From the NCBI GenBank assembly GCA_963681505.1, contig OY811983.1, positions 1,924,518 through 1,988,517 of the forward strand: 64,000 nt of DNA. Reading direction: 5' to 3'. This document shows positions 29,151 to 39,992 of the stretch, one piece after another (the stretch's first letter is position 1; every line of letters starts with the position of its first letter). The position numbers were made by a program, and so were the translations under genes. The notes beneath the pieces are model-generated. The model was not told the origin of the DNA and made no database searches. It saw nothing but the letters and a program-made list of their open reading frames with translations. The stretch comes from Eunapius fragilis. Its lineage: Eukaryota > Porifera > Demospongiae > Spongillida > Spongillidae.

Positions 29151-29318
29151 TCGCCCCCCGTACATATCAGCCTCTGTCGTAAGCTGACCGCTTTGTCGCC
29201 AAGAGGTTAATGTGGTTGAACCAGGTTGATTTGCGTACTTTAATTACGTTAATTTATTCATGATCGGCTGGAAGGGGGGTGTCCGGACACCCTGGACTTC
29301 CCCCTGTATCCGCCTCTG
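28406..29318. mobile_element. Non-autonomous hAT-type element A
   Basis: The ends are inverted: CAGGGGCGGATACAGG on the left and, reading inward from the right, CAGAGGCGGATACAGG. The flanking octamers GGGACTGA (28398-28405) and GTGACTGT (29319-29326) agree at six of eight positions, as expected for an eroded 8-bp target-site duplication. hAT transposons have CAGNG-type ends and 8-bp duplications. The 913-bp body has no transposase frame and contains a C-run of about 43 bases at 29116-29158. Confidence 0.8.
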
Positions 29319-29489
29319 GTGACTGTAATTTGATGTGTTACTAGATGGTTGCAGCAAGTATAGTGAAGCTATCACCATGTGATATGCATCCCTCCCATGT
29401 TGTTTGCACACTAGCTTCAACTTGTACTGTTTCCTAAAGGAATGGTTTGGACTGATAATGACATGCGTTTTGTATAATGTAGATAGGTC

Positions 29490-29491
<2 letters not shown>

Positions 29492-29544
<53 letters not shown>
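29492..29544. repeat. (TG)n microsatellite
   Basis: About 26 TG units in the spacer upstream of the RalGDS gene. Confidence 0.95.
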
Positions 29545-29545
<1 letters not shown>

Positions 29546-29695
29546 CCGCAATGTATACATTCAAAAATATTAATCGTTTTGATTTACACACAGTCTCTAT
29601 TATGTTTCATTTCACATATATACGGTTATGGTTCTCTGCGCCAGTCCGGGTGAACGGTATACCGTGTTCTCGTGGGAACTTGGCACTTGGTAAAA

Positions 29696-29818
29696 ATGGA
29701 TGAACTTGTTTCGATTGTCGGTGGCCATGACGACAGTATAAGTGAAGTGCGGGGCAGTGACGCCCTTGGGGTGGGAGCAAAGCGGGAGTATCTAAGGGAA
29801 TTTATCAATTATTTTTAA
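29696..29818 (+). CDS. Possible 40-codon small ORF, not recognised
   Basis: ATG in good context (AAAAATGG) followed by 40 codons reading MDELVSIVGGHDD and ending KREYLREFINYF, then TAA. The composition is ordinary for a soluble protein and not repeat-driven. No partner exon was found up- or downstream. It may be a smORF, a first exon of a decayed gene or chance. Confidence 0.2.
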   Translation: MDELVSIVGGHDDSISEVRGSDALGVGAKREYLREFINYF

Positions 29819-30589
29819 AAAGGAACACGTCGCTGGCAGACCTCTTAAACGCAGCTGAAATGTTGTTGGCATAGGGGCAAGGGTAGCAACGCACGTGAGG
29901 CGTGCGAGATGGAGGGATAGGCAAGGATGAGACCTTGGAGTCTGCGTATTCGGAGAGGGTGTGTGTGTGTGAAGGGGAAAGAGTTCGTCCGAGGTTATTA
30001 ATATAACGGAGTGAGGGGGAGGGGCTGTCACACCTATCATTCGCACCAACCACTGGTCCTTTCTCGGACTGTGCAGAGGGCTGCAGCTATAGTCGACGCC
30101 AGACGAACCTGCGCACATGTGGGTGGTGAACGTGAGTGAGAAAAGATGGCAGCAACGGGATGCACATGTCACAATGGGCCTACCTATGCTGGTCTTTCTA
30201 ACCCGCCATGCTAGGAAATGTGCCTGCGGAAATCGTGCGATTTTTTTTATAACGACAAAAAAAAACTGCCTACCCCTGGCAGCTCTGTTGAAGAAAGAAG
30301 TGTGGGCGGAGGTTTAAATTTAATCTCCGCGGCGGGGCCGCTTCTTGTGAGTTTCTGTCCAGTTTGGTTTTTCTTTACACTTCCTAGCGAGGACAAGGGA
30401 CGTCCGTTGTCTCTAACGTGGTCCAGCGACATCTCCAAGGTGTGATAATGTCACACTACATGGCCACACATGAAAAATGATCGGGTGTTAGTAGGCGTGG
30501 CTCGAAGTAAATGTGCAGACGTCACAACCTGGTAGGCGTGGCTCGTCATAACTTTCACCAAAGCGTTCGAAGACGCTTGCCAAAAAGGA
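29819..30589. other. Upstream region of the RalGDS gene
   Basis: Spacer containing the probable promoter and 5' UTR of the RalGDS gene, including two direct copies of GGTAGGCGTGGCTCG-like sequence near 30491 and 30531. No confident ORF. Confidence 0.4.
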
Positions 30590-33500
30590 ATGGACGACGA
30601 CGCCACCAGTGAAGTACGGTGCTCCCATGCCTCGCAACCAGACTCTACGGGTGAGATCGGTGCGTTCTATTTTTGCAGTTCTGTTGTTTCAGTATTTTAT
30701 TTTGTTATTTTTTGTTTCTATTGTTTTGACATTGCGTTACTTTTTCAGGAACACAAGATGTGACCGAAGAAAAAGAGGACGGTTTGGTATTCTCTACGGT
30801 GCTCAAAAGGGTTCGCTGTCAGAGCGAACCTACCGACGATAGCTCGCAGTGGGTGACGCGTAAGATTCGCACGGTGAAGGCCGGCACTCTGGAAGGTTTG
30901 ACTGGATACCTCATTCCGAACGAGGTGACCACGGACGTGTCAGCGTACAGGGCGTGCTTCTTGGCGACATATCGCACGTTTGCCGAGCCAGGGGTCGTTA
31001 TTTCGATACTAACCGGAGGAACTAAGCCGACCGCTGATAGGTATATAAAAACTGTAACCTGGTAGCGTGTCTGGTTCTTCTAACCGGTTCAAACCGAAGG
31101 ATGCATTGTGCCATTCCTATGCCTTGCGGTAAACTCTTAGTGGTCGCTTTGTAACTGTAGAAAAAAAAAAACAAAAAAAAAAAAACAAGGAAAATTCATT
31201 GCAGCCGTTCTTTCAACCGCAGCGTTGATGTGGCTTCAATCGATTCTGCACAGTTGAGACGACGGTACGTTTGTCTATCGAGAATACATGTATACACGTT
31301 TCACAACTTTTGTTTTGTTTTGTTGGTGTGTGCCTCTCCGACAGTAACGTCCTTAAACTGTTCAAGTTCTGGCTTGACGCATATCCAGCAGACTTTTTCA
31401 ACCCAATCGACAATCTCGCCAAGGTTGAAGAGTTTGCAGGAGGCCCAGGCTGTGATGAGACCCACGAGAGCCTCGCATTGAGAGAAACAATAGCAAACGT
31501 AAAGGCGGAAGTTGAAAGGCACTCACAGACCTCCTGGATTGATAGAATATTGCATACTGTTTCATCAGGTAAAAATAAACAAATTAAAACAATAAATCGA
31601 CTTAATTGCCTTTTGTTTTTACAGGAGATGCTGTTGGTGGTCAACAGTTCCATCTATTTTCATTCCACCCACAAGATATGGCCGCATCTTTGACAGCAGA
31701 AGACTCAGTGAGGCTTGTGTTAGAAGTTAATCCATTGTCCTCCCACAAGCACTAACCTCACCCTCCCACAAGCACTAACCTCACCCTCCCACAAGCACTA
31801 ACCTCTCCCTCCCACAAGCACTAACCTCACCCTCCCACAAGCACTAACCTCACCCTCCCACAAGCACTAACCTCACCCTCCCACAAGCACTAACCTCTCC
31901 CTCCCACAAGCACTAACCTCACCCTCCCACAAGCACTAACCTCACCCTCCCACAAGCACTAACCTCACCCTCCCACAAGCACTAACCTCACCCTCCCACA
32001 AGCACCAACCTCACCCTCCCACAAGCACTAACCTCACCCTCCCACAAGCACTAACCTCACCCTCCCACACGCACTAACCTCACCCTCCCACAAGCACTAA
32101 CCTCACCCTCCCACAAGCACTCCTTAATATCTTCCCACTCCATACTCTTGTTGCACTTTCCTCGTGTGCTTCTATATCATCACACGTCATCACTCACATT
32201 CTGGTGGACTCTTTCCCTTTGCCACCTAATACGTATACATCAGCACCTATTCATGCCACATCACAAGTGGCACCATCACAATAAGCATACACCACACACA
32301 CACAACCATATCACTTCCGCCCTCAGTGAATAACTCACTCATCTGTTCCCTTCATTTTGGCTTCTCTTCTCACCAGCGTCTCTTTCAAGCAGTCGCACCT
32401 CACGAGTGCTTGAGTTATACCAGGGACATAAAGTATGCAGCTGCAACAACAGTCAGAGCTTGCATCAACCATTTCAACAGGTAACTTCTATGTGAACATA
32501 CACACACAGGCACATGCACATGCACACACATGCACATATATGCGCACACACATGCACATATCTGCGCACACGTATGCCTGACACACACGCACACACACAT
32601 ACACACACATGCACACGGGCACATGCACACACACACACACACAACAACACACACATGCATACTGATGTACCCTTTGTCCATTTAGGATATCACTGGTAGT
32701 CATAGCAACCATTCTGGAGGAGAGCGTAGCAGCAGCCAGGGGCAGGGTCATAGCACACTGGATACAGGTAGCACAACACTGTCGTCTGATGAGAAACTTC
32801 TCAGCTCTGAGGGCCATTGTGGCAGGACTACAGTCCTCTTCAGTCTACAGGCTACACCAGTCATGGCACACTGTGTCCCAGTATGTTGTGCCCCTCCCTT
32901 CTTCCCTCCTCCCTTCCTCCCTCCTCCCTTCCTCCCTCCTCCCTTCCTCCCTTCTCACTCCTCCCTCTTCACTCCTCCCTCTTCCCTCCTCATTTAAAAA
33001 TAAAAATAAAAACACATCCCCTTGGTGTGCATGTCCTTCATGAAACGCACATACCCTACGACAGCACAAGAGATACATATCCTCATGGCTTAAGTACACA
33101 TCCAATGGTTACCATATACCCCCCCCCCCCTGCCGCCCACAAGAGACCTACAATCATTACAGGGAGAAGGTGTGTGGGGGACAACCGTAGGTGCAGTTGT
33201 CCCACACCTTTCCCCTGGGGTTGTCCAATGTACATGCAAAACTATTCCCTTCTCCCCCCTCCCCCCCCCCCCCCCCAACCACCACATGTACACGTAAGTA
33301 GCAGCCATTCAAATAGCACCCTCTCTTCCCCTCAATACCAGAGACAAGCAGGCTACGTTTGAAGAGCTGGCAGATCTCTTCCAGGCAGACTCAAACCACA
33401 AAACCAGCAGAGACCTTCTGGCCAAGGTGAGACCCCCCCCCCCCCCCACCACCACACCCACGCACACTTACTGGTCAAAATGCTTACTGACAGGAGGGAA

Positions 33501-35235
33501 CAGCTAAGCATACTCAAGGGAAGAAGGTCCCCTCACAGTTGACCCAGGTACACCTTGCATTCTTAGGACGTCGATCGTTGTTGCCATGACTACAGCCCCC
33601 CCCCCCCCCCTTAGCATGGAGTGGTGCCATACCTGGGGACCTTCCTAACTGATCTCACCATGGTACACACTGCCCACAAGGACAAAACGCAGGTGTGTTG
33701 CTTATAGATAAGAACCAAGGCTGTTGCTTTTTAATAGTAATAACTGCATTTTTTGATGCATTGCTTTTTAGGATGGTCTCATTAACTTCTGCAAAAAGCG
33801 ACAGGAGTTTGAGATTCTAGCCACACTAACACTGTACCAGAAGGTTTCAGCCAACTACAATCTCCCTCATTCTCCACACCTTGTTCGCTGGTTGGGAAGT
33901 ACTTCTTGTCTCACTGAAGATGAAAAGTAATGTACCCAATGTAGGGTCTTGTGGATGGGGAGGGGGTGACAATGAAGGGGTGTCCTAATGGGGTACTGTG
34001 TGTATGGTGACATATGGGGAGGTGAGGGTATTGTGTGTATGGTGACATGGGGAGGTGTGGGTACTGTGTATAGTGACATATGGGGAGGTGTGGGTACTGT
34101 GTATAGTGACATATGGGGAGGTGTGGGTACTGTGTATGGTGACATGGGGAGGTGAGGTACTGTGTATGGTGACATATGGGGAGGTGTGGGTACTGTGTAT
34201 GGTGACATGGGGAGGTGAGGTACTGTGTATATGGTGACATATGGGGAGGTGAGGGTACTGCATATGGTGACATGGGGGAGGTTAGAGTGTGCGGTGATAT
34301 ATGGGGAGGTGAGGGTGTTGTGTGTGGTGAGGGCCAAGTGGTTAGTGGGTTGTGGGAGGGGAGGGGTGTGATACACACAATACATCCATATATAACTTTC
34401 TCTTCAGTTATCGACTCTCAGAGCAGCTGGAGCCAACACCAGCCACAGCGGAAAACAATTCAATTTTCAAGAGAAGCAGGTGAGCACTCCCTGGCCCCCT
34501 GATAATAAACCTCCTCCCCCCCCCCCCCATTATATACATACCACATACCACCACTACTACCATCTCTATCCCACATCCCTCTATTCCCCCTCCCATCTCC
34601 TCCACACACAGACGTAGTCCACACAAGACAGCTGAACGTAATAGCAAGCTGATCCTGGTGACCAGGGCCACCCCTGAGTCAGGCTCTCCCTCACACACTC
34701 CATCACCTATTGGCACACCATCACCTCCATCCACTCTCATCGTCAGGGTGTCCATCAGTACCGAAGCCTGCTGCTGCTATAAAAGCATTCTGGTGGGTAA
34801 GGGGGTGGGGCTTAAAGCGAAACTTAATCCAACCACACCTTCACCCTCTGATGTACCACACCCACACCTTCACCCTCTGATGTACCACACCCACACCTTC
34901 ACCCTCTGATGGCCCACACCCACACCTTCACCCTCTGATGGCCCACACCCACACCTTCACCCTCTGATGGCCCACACCCACACCTTCACCCTCTGATGGC
35001 CCACACCCACACCTTCACCCTCTGATGGGTGCCACACAGCTAAGCGAGTCTGAGAGAACAGCGTCTGTGATCAAGAACATTTTAGACAAGCACGGAAACA
35101 CCAGTAGCCCCTCCCAATACAAACTGGTACAAGTATTGGAGGACTCCAGTGAGTGAAAGACATAAATGTGGTGTCCTAAGTGTTCATTGCTTTGTGCTCT
35201 TTCAACCACACACACACACACATGCACACACACAT

Positions 35236-35269
<34 letters not shown>

Positions 35270-35389
35270 CTTGTCCCTTGTGAATCAGGACATGTGGAGA
35301 TACCTGACAATGTCAATGTGTTCTATGCTCTGTCTTCCCTCACTAGTCCTATGTTGACATTGAAAGAAAAAGAATCTGTTGTGCAATGA
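30590..35389 (+). CDS. RALGDS: Ral guanine nucleotide exchange factor (RalGDS/RGL family)
   Basis: RalGDS/RGL proteins activate Ral GTPases downstream of Ras. Fifteen exons close in phase to 611 aa: 30590-30650, 30749-31040, 31223-31264, 31345-31568, 31625-31707, 32377-32480, 32686-32880, 33342-33426, 33494-33547, 33615-33692, 33772-33926, 34408-34479, 34612-34792, 35040-35148 and 35289-35389. Exons 2-4 encode the RasGEF N-terminal (REM) domain: VKAGTLEGLTGYLIPNE, CFLATYRTFAEPGVV, LKLFKFWLDAYPADFF. Exons 5-11 encode the CDC25-type catalytic domain: RLFQAVAPHECLSYTRD, RGRVIAHWIQVAQHCRLMRN, FSALRAIVAGLQSSSVYRL and HGVVPYLGTFLTDLTMVH. Exons 13-15 form a Ras-association domain (LIVRVSISTEACCCYKSIL to IPDNVNVFYALSS) joined by a Ser/Pro linker. 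Length and order fit RGL1/2 or RalGDS; I cannot choose among them. The gene ends 90 bp from the convergent unknown gene. Confidence 0.92.
31738..32121. repeat. 23-bp minisatellite in RalGDS intron 5
   Basis: About 17 copies containing CTCCCACAAGCACTAACCTC, starting about 30 bp after the donor of exon 5. Confidence 0.94.
33985..34330. repeat. 33-bp minisatellite in RalGDS intron 11
   Basis: About eleven copies containing GTGTATGGTGACATATGGGG, with two alternating subtypes (with or without ATAT). Confidence 0.93.
34829..35029. repeat. 28-bp minisatellite in RalGDS intron 13
   Basis: About seven copies containing CCACACCTTCACCCTCTGAT, immediately before the acceptor of exon 14. Confidence 0.93.
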
Positions 35390-35479
35390 TGACGACAATG
35401 ATGATGATGATTTCATGTTTCAATATCGCACGCACTCGGTACCAACTGTCCACAAACAATCAGCCTCAACAAGGCTGTG

Positions 35480-36049
35480 TCACACAACTGCCCGCTTCTT
35501 CTTGCTCGGAAACTTTGCATGCTCTGGGTCGTTGAAGTTCTGGAAGGCCATACGCGGGCTCTTCTTACCTGAGAAGCTGTACCTGGTTCCGATGGACAGA
35601 TTAACAGGCCTTTGGGCCTTAGGCTTTTTTTGAGGCATCGAGAGACTTCTGGATTTGGTGGTGCCGAGGAAATAGCTCAGCACGTCATCCATGCGTTGCA
35701 TCTTGCCCAGCATCTGGTTGGGAACGTCTCTCATCGTAGCTTTTTCACAAGCAAGTAGGATCTTATAAAGAAATTAAAAATACATTTTTAAAATGACGCT
35801 TTCCTCATCAGTACTCACTTGTGTTTTGATAGCAACGTTGGGAAAGACCGCGTTGGCCAGCTGGCCCGCAGAGTGTTGTGGGAAGAACTTGCTAGCAATG
35901 TTTCTCACTTCTTCTGCCGGGTTTCGCCGTTTTGGCCTGCCGAAGTCAAAACGCTGCGCTAGTTTTATTGTGTCATAAATATGGTGGTGTCATACGGAGG
36001 TGGTGTAGTTGCACTTGGTGGTGCCTCCTTGGATGTGAATGGAAGCCAT
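35480..36049 (-). CDS. Unrecognised 156-aa basic protein, three exons
   Basis: Exons 36049-35996, 35953-35819 and 35761-35480 contain 18, 45 and 94 codons (last includes the stop), all meeting at phase 0. The start reads MASIHIQGGTTKCNYTTS; the middle exon RFDFGRPKRRNPAEEV then ASKFFPQHSAGQLANAVFP; the last exon a helix-rich part (MLGKMQRMDDVLSYFLGT) and a very basic, probably disordered tail (PQKKPKAQRP, SFSGKKSPRM, FPSKKKRAVV). No signal peptide or membrane segment. I do not recognise the family. The basic tail could be a nuclear localisation or microtubule-binding region (inference). Intron 1 is only 42 nt. Its stop lies 90 bp from the RalGDS stop. Confidence 0.75.
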
Positions 36050-36282
36050 TGCCGCCAAAAGGAGTAATTCCTGAGCGCCGCCTTCTTCATGCTATTCAAC
36101 TCACGTGGGGTCTACTTATTAAATATATTTTGTATTTGTAAGTAATTAAACTGCAGAGTTTTTATTCGTAGCAGAAGAGGGAACATTGGCATAGTATTAG
36201 ATGCATTGCTATTCCATTATTCTTGTACCCTGTACAGACATTGACTGTAATATTACCTCCCCCAACTGAAAAAGATATTCCC

Positions 36283-36470
36283 TAGTTGGGCGTAGCCCGA
36301 CCTTCACGTTTTGGCGGTATCAAGTATATGCCAAGATCGTATCCACCTGATAGCGCATGTGGCTACATGTCTACATGTAGCCACATATGCGATAATAGCC
36401 TACACTGGGTACATGTATAGGCTTGATACCCAACCTTCCGAAGGTCTACGCCCATCTAGACATCTAGATA
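36283..36470. mobile_element. Palindromic MITE-like element, about 190 bp
   Basis: The left end CTAGTTGGGCGTAGCCCGAC is answered at the right by GGTCTACGCCCATCTAG, and inside, GTATCAAG pairs with CTTGATAC and GTGGCTACATGT with ACATGTAGCCAC at the centre (about 36370). There is no ORF and no convincing duplication at the ends. Confidence 0.65.
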
Positions 36471-37551
36471 TTTCCCGCAGGGCCGACGCACTTTCCACTC
36501 GAGGTTATTTTAGGCCACTCATCCTCCCTCGCCCGCGTGCCGATTTTCAGAAACGCGTCACTGCGCATGCGTAACAATTTACGTTTTCAAAAAGTACTGA
36601 TCGATTGCAGCCTATTGTGTGTTTGCAGCAACAGTTTTGTCGTTCCGTGGACAATTTCGGCAGAAAATGAGCCTGAACGTATTGGTGAACAATATTCTTT
36701 TATCGGGCTCCCTGTCATTCATGGAGCAATCCTGTTGAGAGGATTATGTCCCCTTTGAATTTACAGTGTGTGGGACTTATGAGGGAGAAAATGAACGATG
36801 AATTTAAAACAATTGCTCAACGATGTAAGAATTTGAAGGATCTGAGAAGGGCACCTGAGAGTGCAGATTTTAAGTCAATAGCTATTTACAGTGTTTCACA
36901 TATTAAGGCTATGCTTTTTGGACGCTCCACATTTAAAAATACTTTCGTTCAGTATGAAGCATTCTAAACAGTGGTAAACCCTTTATTATGCTTTTGTTGT
37001 AGATCCATGCATGGATGAAATATGCAGCATGCAATGTATGCATGCCTCCTAGTCTACCAATGGTCATGTCGCTGTTCAGCCAGTTAAATTGGATACCCAA
37101 ATCACCCAACGTACCCCATCCATCTTTGTAACAAAAAAACATCACCACGAGTACGTAGGAAGACGCTTCAATTTGCTTCAAGCTTGAGGCATGTAAAGAG
37201 TGTGGGTATGCATGATGCTACAGCGGGAGGGATATAACATGATTGTACTAAAGCTGCATGGAAGAAATACTTGATGATTTTTCTTTCACTTGTGGTGGTA
37301 CACCCTTTCAAGATTTAGAAATGCATGGAGGGAAAATTGGCTGATGTATATATATACTCACAATATTTCATGTGGAGCGCCTTTTGGAAAGTTGTTACAT
37401 ATGCATGTGTACTGTGCTAAACCAATAATATAGACTTCAATAAATGTAATATACAGAATACATAATACATTTAGACATATGGTGCAAAAACAATAATAAT
37501 ATTACACATTAAATAAAAATGATAATGACATAAACTATTTAAGCATGACGT
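36471..37551. other. Intergenic region; no gene supported
   Basis: AT-rich spacer between the MITE-like element and the retroelement ORF. A 73-codon frame at 36746-36967 has ordinary composition but no recognisable family or partner exon. Confidence 0.4.
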
Positions 37552-38895
37552 TCAGGCAGAGATACTAGGCAACCCTGCTCCATCATCCATTCCAAATGCA
37601 CTCCTCCATTTGGTGCGGGAGCCCCTCAGACAAAGGTTTGTTGCTCTGAGGATTGCAAAAGACAGTCGTGCTCTCATCCATCCCAATACCTCACTGTTTG
37701 ACTTTTCCCACTTATGAGCAAGTTTCTGAGCAAGATGTTTGATAAAAAAGCTTGCTTCTCGACCCAGGACTCCATTGACTGACACAACAAAGGGTGTGAA
37801 TGATGCTCGGCGAAGAGCTGCTGCTTCAGAGTACTTCATTTTCTTCGCTTCCTCAGCTGAAGAGAGAATGGCAGAAACAACTCGCTGTGAATAGGACGGG
37901 GCGTCAGTGTCTGTGACACGTACATCAAACAACGCCACGGTCTGGGGCTGCCATACTCCTCTGATACTAAGGTCAGCAATTAGGGAGGGTACACCTTCAG
38001 CATCGTTTGCCTCTTGCACGACTGGTTCTTTAACAACTTCCTTGAAAACAACTGATGCTAAGTCGCCAATAACATCTCGAACTTCATTGTGACGTTGGGT
38101 TACCAGACCTCCCTTCTTGCAGTCAAGGGCATGCTCCAAACTAGTTGCAGCTCCACATCCATCACAATTGGCTGGCATATTCAGCAGTGGTCGATTGTAT
38201 CGCAATGCGAGGGCATCACGGAATTCTGTGGCAGAAAGGTCAAAGTGATGGTGAGCAATAGGCAAAGCAGTTAACCATGATGATGTCTTGCCCTCCACTG
38301 CCCGTTGTATTGCCCATCTTGTTTTGGCATTTAGCTCTGAATTGGCCAATGTTGAGTGAAGTATGACCTCATCTTGCTGCTGGAGGGTGGTGTGCATGTT
38401 TGCCATTGCATCAGACATTAGAACATTGTGATCAGGTAGAGAGAACTCCATCTTTCCTTTGATGGCATCCACAATGTTTCTTGTGCCTGCTCTGGATGTG
38501 GTATAGGCAATCTTGGCAGTTTTGATTGGATTGCGAACTCCCATGCCACCTAATCGTGCAGGAATTGAGAATAGCTGCTTTTCAAGATCGGAGATTGTAC
38601 CTTCAAAGATGGCAGGCCAAAAATATTGGTAAAAAGTATTCCAGATTGGAGTAAATGCTTCCTCACAACTAGGAAGGATTCTTTGCAGGTAGGACCACTC
38701 AAACTGCATGGATTTGGATAGTGCAGCAAAAGCTGCTTGAGGCTGTGACTCGGCAGCTTTGGATAATTTGACAAGATTGTTCACCCACCCTGTGATCTTG
38801 TTGTCAAGAAATTGTTTTGTGGTTTCACGGTCTCCAATGAACCCTCCTAAGAAGCGGTAGCCATTCACAACCTTAATACCCAGGTGTTGAAACAT
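37552..38895 (-). mobile_element. 5'-truncated retroelement ORF: RT remnant plus Cys/His knuckle and endonuclease-like domain
   Basis: Uninterrupted frame of 447 codons. In order: RFLGGFIGDRETTKQFL, resembling the end of a reverse-transcriptase region; a helical segment with RLGGMGVRNP; a zinc-knuckle C-x2-C-x7-H-x4-C (CDGCGAATSLEHALDC) followed by RHNEVRDVIGDLA; and IADLSIRGVWQ, then ALFDVRVTD. The CCHC plus RHN plus D-x(n)-DVRV arrangement resembles the restriction-like endonuclease at the C-terminus of some non-LTR retrotransposons (established for R2-type elements; application here is inference). In-frame upstream sequence reaches a stop about 30 bases before the ATG, and the catalytic RT motifs are absent. 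The frame is intact despite the truncation. No poly-A tail or duplication was identified. Confidence 0.6.
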
Positions 38896-39992
38896 TGACT
38901 TGGCTTGAGTGATGGAAAATATGGATGATCAGAAATACCTTCTCAAATGTGATGCATCAAGAGCAAACTCCCACCGGCATTTCTAAGTGGTAACTGAAAA
39001 GTCCTTGCCTTTTTTTTGTTATTACATGCAGTTAATTTCTGTGTTTTGTATGCATATATGATATTTGTGGTAATTAGAGTATTGGTTTCGCGTCAGAAAA
39101 TGCATATAACATAATGTAGTCAATAACGTTTTCCGAGATGCTGAAAACCCGCCCGCCCGCATGCACTAAAAATCAATAATGGCCTGATGAGAAACAGGAT
39201 TACCACTTGGAGTGGCCTTAGATCGTATAATATAGTACATGCATGTATCCTATATAGTAAAATTATTCATATTTTTCCTGGTATGCATATAGATCATGCT
39301 TTCCGCCAGGCGCCAGCGCTGCATCGCAAGTTTGCAACGCCCTTCCTTGCCCCACTAGTACAGAGTCCGGAGTGGGTGTGGGGGGGGTGGGGGGGGGGGG
39401 GGGGGGGGGGGGTAGAGGTATGCATAAATTATAGCTTGCTGATGGAGCAAGGGAGATCTAATACATGCAATGCCATGCATATATGCTGTCTTATACTGAA
39501 GTCTTCAGTTGCGCATGCATGAACGTATCTGGTGCTCCTCAGAAAAATTCACTTTGGTAGTTTGGATGCAAGACGGGCGCGTCATGCAGTTCTGCATAAG
39601 TATTCCCGTTTATGATCAAAAGTGCTGCGTTCATTCGTATAGACCTTTCGGCATTCAGTATATAATAGTCCACACCCCATCATACACACATATAATATTG
39701 TACAGGGTGCCCACGAATGAACGCAACGGTTTTAACTTACGTAAAAAGTTAACGGAAGAGCTAGGGTTAGGGGTTATTCTTAAAGGATATATAACCTACA
39801 TGGCAGTCTATAAGTTTGGCTTGCTCGGGCCCTCCTCTTACGGGGTGGATACTCATTCCTAGAAGGGGACAATTCATCACCATAACTATGTAGATAATGT
39901 GTTGTTTTGATGTATGTATAATTGTATGTATGACGCACATGCCTCTAATAATTATGATTATAATAACCTCTGGTCTATCAACTTCTATTAAA
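38896..39992. other. Spacer between retroelement and TRAF-like gene
   Basis: AT-rich intergenic DNA with a poly-G tract at about 39380-39412 that is a likely assembly trouble spot. It should contain the promoter of the TRAF-like gene. No other gene was recognised. Confidence 0.5.

Noticed and set aside
36746..36967. 73-codon frame with ordinary composition
   Set aside because: No family, no splice partners and an AT-rich neighbourhood; chance cannot be excluded, so it is only mentioned in the spacer entry.
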